Position numbers and translations under genes: made by a program
The notes under the pieces: generated by a model
The model's database searches: none
What the model was told of the DNA's origin: nothing
The model's input: only the letters and a program-made list of their open reading frames with translations
Source: Streptomyces sp. ISL-10
GTDB lineage: Bacteria; Actinomycetota; Actinomycetes; Streptomycetales; Streptomycetaceae
DNA: 64,000 bases
Assembly (NCBI RefSeq): GCF_018614575.1
Contig: NZ_JAGGOJ010000004.1
Coordinates: 1-64,000 of the forward strand
Direction: 5' to 3'
Part shown: one piece after another, positions 43,720-54,548 of the stretch
Numbering within the stretch: the stretch's first letter is position 1
How the letters are laid out: every line of letters begins with the position of its first letter

Positions 43720-44143
43720 GCCCCCTCCAACGGGTCGAGCGCGCCGGTGGTTACGACCGGAAGCCCTTCGGTGACGCTCCGTCGCCGTCCGTCGGCGTCG
43801 TGCGCGTGATGGCGTCCGGGGGAGTGCGGCATGCGACACGCGCCTGCCCGTGCGACACTGCGCCACCCCGAATCGTGCTGTGTCAAGTGAATCGCGCCTG
43901 ACCGCAGGTGGCTTCACTCGGAGGGGTGGCGAATGGTGGCGTTTTCTGCAATCCCACCCGCTGACACGTGATCGTGGGATTACTTTCAGTGCACGAACCT
44001 GCAATTGCAGCGCACGGGCGTGGGTATGCCAGGGGCAATGCGGCTTCCCGGGCGACCGTGTGCAAGCGGACCGCCGGCAGCCGTGACCCACGGCATCCTG
44101 GTGGGGTTCGGGTGAGACGGCACCGGCGGATGGGGGCAATCCA
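43720..44143. promoter_or_regulatory. Divergent control region of the prim-pol-like gene and nsdA
   Basis: No gene is supported. Three dyad symmetries lie close together: AGTGAA (43886-43891) with TTCACT (43913-43918), AATCCCAC (43950-43957) with GTGGGATT (43974-43981), and the 12-base palindrome CTGCAATTGCAG (43999-44010). The stretch from about 43880 to 44020 is clearly less GC-rich than its flanks, as expected for promoters and operators. Confidence 0.5.
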
Positions 44144-45619
44144 GTGAGCGGCAGCGGCGCAGACGGTACGAGCACCGGCAAGCGCCCGAACGAACAGCTG
44201 AGCTCATGGTTCGTGCGCAGCGGCTGGTCGAAGGGCGAGCTCGCGCGCCAGGTGAACCGCAGGGCGCGCCAGATGGGCGCACACCACATCAGCACGGACA
44301 CCTCCCGGGTGCGCCGCTGGCTGGACGGCGAGCAGCCCCGCGAGCCGATCCCGCGCATCCTGTCCGAGCTGTTCTCCGAGCGCTTCGGCAGCGTCGTCGC
44401 CATCGAGGACCTGGGACTGCGCACCGCTCACCAGGCACCCTCCGTTTCCGGTGTCGACCTGCCCTGGGCGGGTGAACAGACCGTCGCCCTGCTGAGCGAG
44501 TTCTCCCGCAGCGACCTGATGCTGGCCCGCCGAGGCTTCCTCGGCACCTCGCTCGCCCTCGCAGCCGGTCCCGCCCTCGTCGAACCGATGCAGCGCTGGC
44601 TCGTGCCCACCCCCGGGGAGGGAGCGGCACGGCAGGAGCCGCCCACCCCGCTGCGCAGGCACGCCCGGCTGTCCGGCCCCGAGCTCGACCTGCTGGAGTC
44701 CACCACCGCGATGTTCCGCCAGTGGGACGCCCAGTGCGGCGGCGGACTGCGGCGCAAGGCGGTCGTCGGCCAGCTCCACGAGGTCACCGACCTGCTCCAG
44801 GAGCCCCAGCCCGCCGCCACCGAGCGCCGGCTGTTCAAGGTCGCCGCCGAGCTCGCCGAGCTCGCCGGCTGGATGAGCTACGACGTCGGACTGCAGCCCA
44901 CCGCCCAGAAGTACTTCGTCCTCGCCCTGCACGCCTCAAAGGAGGCCGGCGACAAGCCGCTCGGCTCGTACATCCTGTCCTCGATGAGCCGCCAGATGAT
45001 CCACCTCGGCCGGCCCGACGACGCCCTGGAGCTCATCCACCTCGCGCAGTACGGCAGCCGCGACTGCGCCACCTCCCGCACCCAGGCCATGCTGTATGCG
45101 ATGGAGGCCCGCGCCTACGCCGGCATGGGCCAGCCCAGCAAGTGCAAGCGGGCCGTGCGCATGGCCGAGGACACCTTCGCCGACGTCGGCCTCGACGACG
45201 AGCCGGAGCCGGACTGGATCCGCTTCTTCACCGAGGCCGAGCTCAACGGCGAGAACGCCCACTCCTACCGCGACCTCGCCTACGTCGCGGGCCGCAGCCC
45301 GACCTACGCCTCGCTCAGCGAGCCGGTCATGCAGCGGGCCGTCGAGCTCTTCGCGCGGGACACCGAGCATCAGCGGTCGTACGCACTCAACCTCATCGGC
45401 ATGGCCACCGTGCACCTGCTGAAGAAGGAGCCGGAGCAGGCCACCGCCTTCGCCGACCAGGCCCTCGTCGTCGCCAGGAAGGTCCGCTCCGAGCGGGTCA
45501 ACACCCGGCTGCGCAAGACCGTCGACACGGCGGCCAGGGACTACGGCGACGTCCCCGAGGTCGCCCTTTTCACGGACCGCCTCACCGCCCAGCTGCCCGA
45601 GACCGCCGAAGCGGTCTGA
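44144..45619 (+). CDS. nsdA: Negative regulator of antibiotic production and sporulation NsdA
   Basis: This 491-residue protein has an N-terminal region with a helix-turn-helix-like segment (ELARQVNRRARQMGAHHISTDTSRVRRWLDGE, in parts: RVRRWLDGEQPREPIPRIL). It continues into a long series of helical repeats typical of TPR proteins (QKYFVLALHASKEAGDKPLGS, MLYAMEARAYAGMGQPSKCKRA, NLIGMATVHLLKKEPEQATAFADQAL, each quoted only in part). Sequence and its place before amtB match NsdA of S. coelicolor, whose loss raises antibiotic output and sporulation. The GTG start lies in a weak ribosome-site context. No membrane helix was recognised, although a short hydrophobic stretch (GTSLALAAGPALVE) is present near residue 140. 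Confidence 0.93.
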   Translation: MSGSGADGTSTGKRPNEQLSSWFVRSGWSKGELARQVNRRARQMGAHHISTDTSRVRRWLDGEQPREPIPRILSELFSERFGSVVAIEDLGLRTAHQAPSVSGVDLPWAGEQTVALLSEFSRSDLMLARRGFLGTSLALAAGPALVEPMQRWLVPTPGEGAARQEPPTPLRRHARLSGPELDLLESTTAMFRQWDAQCGGGLRRKAVVGQLHEVTDLLQEPQPAATERRLFKVAAELAELAGWMSYDVGLQPTAQKYFVLALHASKEAGDKPLGSYILSSMSRQMIHLGRPDDALELIHLAQYGSRDCATSRTQAMLYAMEARAYAGMGQPSKCKRAVRMAEDTFADVGLDDEPEPDWIRFFTEAELNGENAHSYRDLAYVAGRSPTYASLSEPVMQRAVELFARDTEHQRSYALNLIGMATVHLLKKEPEQATAFADQALVVARKVRSERVNTRLRKTVDTAARDYGDVPEVALFTDRLTAQLPETAEAV

Positions 45620-45638
45620 CCTGCGGCCCTCGTACCCC

Positions 45639-45710
45639 GGCCGCGGCCCTCACCCCGAACTGTCCGACTCGGCTCCCCCTGTGCCAGGTCTTCGGGTGAG
45701 TGTCGCGGCC
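45639..45710 (+). terminator. Possible extended hairpin after nsdA
   Basis: GGCCGCGGCCCTCACCCCGAA pairs imperfectly with TTCGGGTGAGTGTCGCGGCC across a loop of about 30 bases, beginning about 20 bases after the stop. Confidence 0.35.
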
Positions 45711-45772
45711 GGTCCTGTGCTGGCCGAGATGATACGACCGGCCCCGGCGGCGATCAGCCCGTTCATGGCGAC

Positions 45773-47615
<1,843 letters not shown>

Positions 47616-47641
47616 CCCCACGACGAAACAGGAGCTGCTGG

Positions 47642-50092
47642 GTGAGCCTCGACGTGATCGGTGAATCGGAAGACTCGGGACCCAGCGGCTATGCGGCGGC
47701 CCGGCTGCGCCTTCTCGACGAGAAGGCGCGGTCCGGGCCGCCGCGCCGTGCGGCCCTCGCCAAGCTGACGGACGACTGGCTGGCCGCCCTCTTCGCCACC
47801 GCGGCCCTGGAGACAGGGGTGCGGGGCGCCGCACTCGTCGCCGTCGGCGGCTACGGCCGCGGCGAGCTCTCGCCGCGCAGCGATCTCGACCTGCTGCTCC
47901 TGCACGACGGCAACGCGGACCCGGCGGCCGTCGCCACGGTCGCGGACCGTATCTGGTACCCGATCTGGGACCTGGGCCTCGCCCTGGACCACTCCGTACG
48001 CACCCCCGCCGAGGCCCGCAGGACCGCCGGCGAGGATCTGAAGGTGCAACTCGGCCTGCTCGACGCACGGGCCGTGGCCGGCGACCTGGGGCTCGTGGCC
48101 TCCCTGCGCACCGCCGTCCTCGCGGACTGGCGCAACCAGGCGCCGAGGCGCCTGCCCGAACTCGACGAGCTGTGCCGAGAACGGGCCGCCCGCCAAGGCG
48201 AGCTTCAGTACCTCCTCGAACCCGACCTCAAAGAGGCGCGCGGCGGCCTGCGGGACGTCACCGCGCTGCGCGCCGTCGCCGCGTCCTGGCTCGCCGACGC
48301 ACCCCGCGAGGGCCTCGCAGAGGCCCGCCGCACCCTGCTCGACGTCCGCGACGCCCTCCACCGGACCACCGGACGCGCCACCGACCGCCTCGCCCTCCAG
48401 GAACAGGACCAGGTCGCCGCCGAGCTGGGCCTGCTCGACGCCGACGCCCTGCTGCGCCAGGTGTACGAGGCTGCCCGGACCGTCTCGTACGCCACCGACG
48501 TCACCTGGCGCGAGGTGGGCCGCGTGCTCAGGTCCCGCGCCGTACGGCCCCGGCTGCGCGCGATGCTGAGCGGCGGGCGCAGCGTCCAGCCCGAGCGCAC
48601 CCCGCTCGCCGAGGGCGTCGTCGTGCAGGACGGCGAGGTCGTGCTCGCCCGCACCGCACGGCCCGACCGCGACCCGGTCCTGACACTGCGCGCCGCTGCC
48701 GCGGCCGCCCAGTCGGGGCTGCCTGTCTCCCGGCACGCCGTGCGACGCCTAGCCCAGGCGGCGGGCCCGCTGCCGGTGCCCTGGCCCGCGGAAGCCCGCG
48801 AGGAGCTCGTCACCCTGCTGGGCGCGGGGGAGTCGACCGTCCCCGTCTGGGAGGCACTGGAGGCCGAAGGGCTGATCACCAGGCTCATCCCCGACTGGGA
48901 ACGGGTGCGCTGCCGGCCGCAGCGCAACGCCGTGCACACCTGGACCGTCGACCGCCATCTCGTCGAGACCGCGGTCAAGGCGTCCGCGCTGACCCGCCGC
49001 GTCGGCCGTCCCGACCTGCTCCTGGCCGCCGCACTCCTCCACGACATCGGCAAGGGCTGGCCGGGCGACCACTCCGTGGCCGGCGAGACCATCGCCCGCG
49101 ACGTCGCCGCCAGGATCGGCTTCGACCGCGCAGACGTGGAGGTCGTCGCCACCCTCGTACGCCACCATCTGCTGCTCGTCGAGACCGCGACCCGGCGCGA
49201 CCTGGACGATCCGGCCACCGTCGCCTCCGTCGCCTCCCTCGTCGGCTCCGCCGGCACCCTGGAGCTGCTGCACGCCCTCACCGAGGCCGACGCCCTCGCG
49301 ACCGGGCCGGCGGCCTGGTCCTCCTGGCGCGGCTCTCTGGTCGCGGACCTCGTGCGCCGCGTCACCGCCGTACTCGCCGGCGACCCCCCACCCGAGCCGG
49401 ACGACGCCGCACCCACCGCCGAACAGGAACGCCTCGCCGTCGAGGCCCTGCGCACCAGGGAGCCCGTCCTCGCTCTGCACGCCCAGGCAACGACACCGCA
49501 GGAGGAGGGCGGGACGGAACCGGTCGGCGTGGAGCTGCTCATCGCCCTGCCCGACCAGCCCGGCGTCCTGCCCGCTGTCGCCGGCGTCCTCGCGCTGCAC
49601 CGGCTCACCGTCCGCGCGGCCGACCTGCGCGCCATCGAGCTGCCGACCGAACTGGGCGACGGCTCGGTCCTCGTTCTCGACTGGCGCGTGGCCGCCGAGT
49701 ACGGTTCGCTCCCGCAGGCCACCCGGCTGCGTGCCGATCTCGTCCGCGCTCTGGACGGCTCCCTGGACATCCGAAGCCGCTTGGCCGAACGCGAGGCCGC
49801 GTACCCCCGGCGGCGCGGCGTCACGGCACCGCCGCCGCGGGTCACGCTCGCACCGGCCGGTTCACGTCGTGCGACGGTCATCGAGGTCCGCGCCCAGGAC
49901 GCCCCGGGACTGCTGCACCGCATCGGCCGCGCCCTGGAGACCGCGGCGGTACGGGTGCGCAGTGCCCACGTCTCGACGCTGGGTGCGAACGCGGTGGACG
50001 CCTTCTACGTCACCGATCCGAAGGGTCTTCCGCTGCCCCCGTCCGAGGCCGCCCAGGTGGCTCAGGCCCTGGAGAGCGCGTTGCGCGCCTAG
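47642..50092 (+). CDS. glnD: PII-modifying nucleotidyltransferase/HD-domain protein GlnD
   Basis: This 816-residue enzyme modifies and demodifies GlnK. The nucleotidyltransferase site is VGGYGRGELSPRSDLDLL (residues 68-85). The metal-dependent HD phosphohydrolase site is in LLAAALLHDIGKGWPGDHSVAGE. Two C-terminal ACT domains sense glutamine (PDQPGVLPAVAGVLALHRLTV; EVRAQDAPGLLHRIGRALET, quoted in part). In Streptomyces it adenylylates and de-adenylylates rather than uridylylating. The GTG start has CAGGAG upstream. It is the third gene of the amtB-glnK-glnD operon, 26 bases behind glnK. Confidence 0.97.
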   Translation: MSLDVIGESEDSGPSGYAAARLRLLDEKARSGPPRRAALAKLTDDWLAALFATAALETGVRGAALVAVGGYGRGELSPRSDLDLLLLHDGNADPAAVATVADRIWYPIWDLGLALDHSVRTPAEARRTAGEDLKVQLGLLDARAVAGDLGLVASLRTAVLADWRNQAPRRLPELDELCRERAARQGELQYLLEPDLKEARGGLRDVTALRAVAASWLADAPREGLAEARRTLLDVRDALHRTTGRATDRLALQEQDQVAAELGLLDADALLRQVYEAARTVSYATDVTWREVGRVLRSRAVRPRLRAMLSGGRSVQPERTPLAEGVVVQDGEVVLARTARPDRDPVLTLRAAAAAAQSGLPVSRHAVRRLAQAAGPLPVPWPAEAREELVTLLGAGESTVPVWEALEAEGLITRLIPDWERVRCRPQRNAVHTWTVDRHLVETAVKASALTRRVGRPDLLLAAALLHDIGKGWPGDHSVAGETIARDVAARIGFDRADVEVVATLVRHHLLLVETATRRDLDDPATVASVASLVGSAGTLELLHALTEADALATGPAAWSSWRGSLVADLVRRVTAVLAGDPPPEPDDAAPTAEQERLAVEALRTREPVLALHAQATTPQEEGGTEPVGVELLIALPDQPGVLPAVAGVLALHRLTVRAADLRAIELPTELGDGSVLVLDWRVAAEYGSLPQATRLRADLVRALDGSLDIRSRLAEREAAYPRRRGVTAPPPRVTLAPAGSRRATVIEVRAQDAPGLLHRIGRALETAAVRVRSAHVSTLGANAVDAFYVTDPKGLPLPPSEAAQVAQALESALRA

Positions 50093-50199
50093 AGGGTTGG
50101 CGGCCGGGCGATGCCCGTGTCTGCTGCGTACTTGCCCGGCCGGATACCCTGGTGGGCGACCGACCGCCCGCTTCCGACCTTTGAGGACCCGCGACCGCC

Positions 50200-51750
50200 G
50201 TGTTCGATACCCTCTCCGACCGCCTTGCAGCGACATTCAAGAACCTCCGGGGCAAGGGCCGCCTCAGCGAGGCCGACATCGACGCCACGGCACGTGAGAT
50301 CCGTATCGCGCTGCTCGAGGCGGATGTCGCGCTCCCCGTGGTCCGTTCCTTCATCAAGCAGGTCAAGGAGCGCGCGACCGGCACCGAGGTCTCCCAGGCG
50401 CTGAACCCCGCCCAACAGGTCATCAAGATCGTCAACGAGGAGCTCATCGGCATCCTCGGCGGCGAGACCCGCCGCCTGCGGTTCGCCAAGACCTCCCCGA
50501 CCGTGATCATGCTCGCGGGTCTGCAGGGTGCCGGTAAGACCACCCTGGCCGGAAAGCTCGGTCTCTGGCTCAAGGGGCAGGGGCACTCCCCGCTCCTCGT
50601 CGCCTGCGACCTCCAGCGCCCCAACGCCGTCAACCAGCTCGCGGTCGTCGCCGAGCGCGCCGGTGTCGGCGTCTACGCGCCGCAGCCGGGCAACGGGACC
50701 GGCGACCCGGTCCAGGTCGCCAAGGACTCGATCGAGCACGCGCGCACCAAGCAGTACGACATCGTCATCGTCGACACCGCCGGCCGTCTCGGTATCGACG
50801 AGGAGCTGATGCAGCAGGCCGCGGACATCCGCGACGCCGTCAGTCCCGACGAGATCCTCTTCGTCGTCGACGCGATGATCGGTCAGGACGCCGTCAACAC
50901 AGCGGAGGCGTTCCGCGACGGCGTCGGCTTCGACGGTGTGGTGCTGTCCAAGCTGGACGGTGACGCCCGAGGCGGTGCCGCGCTCTCCATCGCGCAGGTC
51001 ACCGGCAAGCAGATCATGTTCGCCTCCAACGGCGAGAAGCTGGACGACTTCGACGCGTTCCACCCGGACCGCATGGCGTCCCGCATCCTCGGCATGGGCG
51101 ACATGCTCTCGCTGATCGAGAAGGCCGAGCAGACCTTCAGCCAGGAAGAGGCCGCCAAGATGGCCTCCAAGCTGGCGAGCAGCAAGGGCAAGGAGTTCAC
51201 TCTCGACGACTTCCTGGCCCAGATGGAGCAGGTCCGCAAGATGGGCTCCATCTCCAAGCTGCTCGGCATGCTGCCCGGCATGGCGCAGATGAAGGATCAG
51301 ATCAACAACATCGACGAGCGCGACGTGGACCGCACGGCCGCGATCATCAAGTCGATGACCCCGGGCGAGCGCCACGACCCGACGATCATCAACGGTTCGC
51401 GCCGCGCCCGTATCGCCAAGGGCTCGGGTGTCGAGGTCAGCGCGGTCAAGTCGCTGGTCGAGCGCTTCTTCGAGGCCCGCAAGATGATGTCGCGCATGGC
51501 CCAGGGCGGCGGGATGCCCGGCATGCCCGGCATCCCGGGCATGGGCGGCGGTCCCGGCCGGCAGAAGAAGCAGCAGAAGCAGGCCAAGGGCAAGCGCAAG
51601 AGCGGCAACCCGATGAAGCGCAAGGCCGAGGAGGCAGCGGCCGCGGCCCGCCGCGAGCAGGCCCAGCAGGGCGGCGCGTTCGGTCTGCCCGCCGGGCAGC
51701 CGGGCGAGGACTTCGAACTGCCGGACGAGTTCAAGAAGTTCATGGGCTGA
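50200..51750 (+). CDS. ffh: Signal recognition particle protein Ffh
   Basis: This 516-residue SRP54-type GTPase binds signal sequences of nascent membrane proteins together with SRP RNA. The N domain precedes the G domain with G1 AGLQGAGKTTLAGKLG, DLQRPNAVNQL, DTAGRLGIDEELM and SKLDGDARGGAAL. The M domain carries the RNA-binding signature RRARIAKGSGVEVSAVKSLVERF. A Met/Gly-rich stretch (GGGMPGMPGIPGMGGGPG) and a Lys-rich tail follow. It starts at GTG after a short spacer behind glnD and ends before an exceptionally long terminator hairpin. Confidence 0.98.
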   Translation: MFDTLSDRLAATFKNLRGKGRLSEADIDATAREIRIALLEADVALPVVRSFIKQVKERATGTEVSQALNPAQQVIKIVNEELIGILGGETRRLRFAKTSPTVIMLAGLQGAGKTTLAGKLGLWLKGQGHSPLLVACDLQRPNAVNQLAVVAERAGVGVYAPQPGNGTGDPVQVAKDSIEHARTKQYDIVIVDTAGRLGIDEELMQQAADIRDAVSPDEILFVVDAMIGQDAVNTAEAFRDGVGFDGVVLSKLDGDARGGAALSIAQVTGKQIMFASNGEKLDDFDAFHPDRMASRILGMGDMLSLIEKAEQTFSQEEAAKMASKLASSKGKEFTLDDFLAQMEQVRKMGSISKLLGMLPGMAQMKDQINNIDERDVDRTAAIIKSMTPGERHDPTIINGSRRARIAKGSGVEVSAVKSLVERFFEARKMMSRMAQGGGMPGMPGIPGMGGGPGRQKKQQKQAKGKRKSGNPMKRKAEEAAAAARREQAQQGGAFGLPAGQPGEDFELPDEFKKFMG

Positions 51751-51760
51751 CGCCCTGGTC

Positions 51761-51818
51761 ACGCGAAGGGGCCCGCGACCGGATGGCCGTTTCCAACGGT
51801 CGCGGGCCCCTTTCGCGT
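51761..51818. terminator. Terminator between ffh and the methyltransferase gene
   Basis: Hairpin with arms of about 21 bases (ACGCGAA-GGGGCCCGCGACCG and complement, one bulged T) between convergent genes. It is one of the longest stems in the window. Confidence 0.9.
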
Positions 51819-51835
51819 ACGCGGGGCGTCCGGGG

Positions 51836-52681
51836 TCAGGGTGTGCGGGCGATCAGATAGCGGAAGACGTTCGGCATCCAGACCGTCCCGTCGGGCCGCA
51901 CATGCGGGTGCAGCGCCTCGCCGATCTCCTTCGCCACCTGGGCCTGGTCGCTCTCCGCCACCGCCATGTCGTACAGGCGCGTCGACAGCAGGCCGCGTAT
52001 AGCGCTGTCCACGTCCGCGTAGCCGAAGGGGCACGCCACCCGCCCCGATCCGTCCGGCCGCAGCCCAGCGCGCGCGGCGACGTCCTCCAGGTCGTCACGC
52101 AGGGCCGGCCGCCAGCGTCCGCCCTCGGCCCGAGTCCGCCCAGCATGTCCCTCCGCCACGCGGAGCACCCCGGAGGTGGCGCACCGCTCCGGCGGGCCCC
52201 AGCCGGTGAGCACCACGGCGCTGCCGCGCTCCGCGAGCCCGACGGCGCCCCGCAGGGCCGGGCCGAGGCCGTCCGCGTCGCCGGCGCGGCAGCCGATCGG
52301 CTGGAAGACCGTGATCAGGTTGTACGCGGGCCGCCCGGGATCCGCAGCCGCGCCGGCCTCGCCGTCGTACAGGCGCGCACCCGACACGGCGGAGCCGGGG
52401 ACACCCATCCGCTCCCGCGCGAGGGCCAGCCGCTCGCGGTCCGTGTCGGTCCCGCTCACCGCGGCGCCCCGCGCAGCGGCGATCAGCAGCGCCAGGCCCG
52501 ATCCGCAGCCGAGGCCCAGCACCCTCGAGCCCGCGCCGACCTCCAGGCGCTCGTACACGGCTTCGTACAGCGGGACCAGCATCCGTTCCTGGATCTCGGC
52601 CCAGTCACGGGCCCGTTCGCACGCCTGAGCAGAGGTCGCCGACGCCGCGTGGGGTCGGTGCTGGACGAGCGTGGATGTCAT
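51836..52681 (-). CDS. SAM-dependent methyltransferase
   Basis: This 281-residue class I methyltransferase-like protein has the SAM-binding glycine motif SRVLGLGCGSGLALLIAAARG followed by the acidic strand VSGTDTDRERLALARERM. The C-terminal part (about 200-281) contains a mixed helical section (DVDSAIRGLLSTRLYDMAVAESDQAQV, in part) like the substrate domain of some small-molecule methyltransferases. The substrate is unknown. Motif I, with a Leu-Gly-Leu-Gly core, is slightly unusual but plausible. The ATG start gives MTSTLVQHRPH. It is divergent from the second-type prolyl-tRNA synthetase, with a 207-base spacer. Confidence 0.82.
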   Translation of the reverse strand: MTSTLVQHRPHAASATSAQACERARDWAEIQERMLVPLYEAVYERLEVGAGSRVLGLGCGSGLALLIAAARGAAVSGTDTDRERLALARERMGVPGSAVSGARLYDGEAGAAADPGRPAYNLITVFQPIGCRAGDADGLGPALRGAVGLAERGSAVVLTGWGPPERCATSGVLRVAEGHAGRTRAEGGRWRPALRDDLEDVAARAGLRPDGSGRVACPFGYADVDSAIRGLLSTRLYDMAVAESDQAQVAKEIGEALHPHVRPDGTVWMPNVFRYLIARTP

Positions 52682-52888
52682 CTGTACGCCCCATTCCGCC
52701 GAGAGAGTCGGTTGTGCCCTGAAGGACAGCCCCCGTGTGCGTTCGCCGCGCGCCCCCCGTATGTCAGGGAACTGCGCGTGCGCCCCCACGTCCAGGGGTT
52801 GTGCGGCACTGCTTGTGCGCCCGAGGTGTGCGCCCCGGCCGGCCTGGCCGATTCCCGCTCAGGTCCCGTCCGCCGTACCATGCGCGCC

Positions 52889-54301
52889 ATGGCCAAGACA
52901 CCTGTCCTGACGCCCCAGGCGGAGGACTTCCCACGCTGGTACCAGGACCTGATCAACAAGGCCGAACTGGCGGACAACGGCCCAGTGCGCGGCACCATGG
53001 TCATCCGGCCGTACGGCTACGGCCTGTGGGAGCGGATGCAGCAGGAGATGGACGCCCGTATCAAGAACGCGGGCGCTCAGAACGCCTACTTTCCGCTCTT
53101 CATCCCCCAGTCTTACCTGACTCGCGAAGCTGAGCACGTCGAGGGCTTCGCCCCCGAGCTCGCGGTGGTGACCCACGGCGGCGGCAAGGAGCTCGAAGAG
53201 CCCGTCGTGGTGCGGCCGACGTCCGAGACGATCATCAACGACTACTTCTCCAAGTGGGTCCAGAGCTACCGGGACCTGCCGCTGCTGATCAACCAGTGGG
53301 CCAATGTCGTCCGTTGGGAGATGCGGCCGCGGGTGTTCCTGCGCACCACGGAGTTCCTCTGGCAGGAGGGCCACACCGCACACGCCACCTACGAGGACGC
53401 CCGCGACTACGCCGCGTACATCCACCGGGAGGTCTACGCGGACTTCATGGTCAAGGTGCTCGGCATCGACGTCGTGCTCGGCCGCAAGACGCCCAGGGAG
53501 CGGTTCGCCGGGGCGATCAACACCCTGACCCTGGAAGGGATGATGGGAGACGGCAAGGCGCTGCAGATGGGCACGAGCCATGAGCTCGGCACCAACTTCG
53601 CCACCGCCTTCAACACCCGCTACCTCTCCAGGGAGGGCCACCAGGAGCTGGTCTGGCAGACCTCCTGGGGCACCTCGACCCGGATGGTCGGCGGGCTGAT
53701 CATGTCGCACGGTGACGACAACGGGCTGCGCGTGCCACCGAGCCTCGCGGCGGTCCAGGTCGTCGTCATGGCGATCAAGGGCGACGAGGCGGTCGCCAAG
53801 GTCCGCGAGATCGGCGAGACGCTCACGGCGGCCGGCCTGCGGGTGCATGTCGACGACCGGGTGGACACGCCCTTCGGCCGCCGGGCGGTGGACTGGGAGC
53901 TCAAGGGCGTGCCCGTACGGATCGAGATCGGCCCGCGGGACCTTGAGGCGGACAACGCGATGCTGGCCCGCCGTATCCCCGGGGGGAAGGAGCCGGTGCG
54001 GATCGAGTCGCTCCCCGCTCTCCTGCCGAAGGTCCTCGACGACGACCAGGCACTCCTGCTGGAGCAGTCCCGCAGGCGCCGCGAGGACCGCACCAGCGAG
54101 GTGACGACGCTGGAGGAGGCCGCCGAGGCCGCAGCGGCGGGGGGTTGGGCCCGCATCCCGTGGGCCACGCTGGGCCAGGAGGGCGAGGCCGCGCTCGCGG
54201 AGCAGGGAGTGTCCGTACGCTGCCTGGTCGCGGAGGACGGGTCGGTGCCCGAGTCCGACGACGCGCCCGGTACTGTCGCGATCGTGGCCCGCGCCTACTG
54301 A
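52889..54301 (+). CDS. proS: Prolyl-tRNA synthetase, archaeal/eukaryal (type 3) form
   Basis: This 470-residue class II synthetase charges tRNA-Pro. It is the short archaeal/eukaryal type, not the usual bacterial form of about 570 residues. Motif 2 is RWEMRPRVFLRTTEFLWQEG, motif 3 contains LIMSHGDDNGLRVPP, and the Pro-binding segment is HTAHATYEDA. There is no bacterial editing insertion between motifs 2 and 3. The C-terminal domain follows and the protein ends in Tyr (ARAY), typical of this type. I could not see the usual zinc cysteines clearly. Streptomyces normally has a bacterial-type proS elsewhere, so this may be a second, possibly inhibitor-tolerant copy. That is inference. The start is ATG (MAKTP) with an ATG three codons earlier. 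Confidence 0.93.
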   Translation: MAKTPVLTPQAEDFPRWYQDLINKAELADNGPVRGTMVIRPYGYGLWERMQQEMDARIKNAGAQNAYFPLFIPQSYLTREAEHVEGFAPELAVVTHGGGKELEEPVVVRPTSETIINDYFSKWVQSYRDLPLLINQWANVVRWEMRPRVFLRTTEFLWQEGHTAHATYEDARDYAAYIHREVYADFMVKVLGIDVVLGRKTPRERFAGAINTLTLEGMMGDGKALQMGTSHELGTNFATAFNTRYLSREGHQELVWQTSWGTSTRMVGGLIMSHGDDNGLRVPPSLAAVQVVVMAIKGDEAVAKVREIGETLTAAGLRVHVDDRVDTPFGRRAVDWELKGVPVRIEIGPRDLEADNAMLARRIPGGKEPVRIESLPALLPKVLDDDQALLLEQSRRRREDRTSEVTTLEEAAEAAAAGGWARIPWATLGQEGEAALAEQGVSVRCLVAEDGSVPESDDAPGTVAIVARAY

Positions 54302-54325
54302 CCGTGCCGCCGTTCCGGCAGTGGC

Positions 54326-54365
54326 ACGCCCCCGGCGTGAAGGATCTCCCGAGCGCCGGGGGCGT
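54326..54365 (+). terminator. Terminator after proS
   Basis: Twelve-base-pair stem ACGCCCCCGGCG/CGCCGGGGGCGT with a 16-base loop. Confidence 0.75.
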
Positions 54366-54548
54366 ACGCCTTTGGTGGCACGGCCGCCACGTGCGCTACG
54401 TACCACCTTGGTGTGAGCTGTGAGACTTCTCCGCAGATCAGCGCACCCGCCCTCGTCCGGATGCATCAACGGCAACTGACGGGTACGTGCAAATTATTTG
54501 GGATGCCCCGGAATGGAACCCGGCGGGCTCCCGGCTCGTTATCACGAC

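Noticed and set aside
52682..52888. T-box or other tRNA-sensing leader before the prolyl-tRNA synthetase
   Set aside because: No T-box sequence, specifier loop or antiterminator hairpin could be found in the 207-base spacer.
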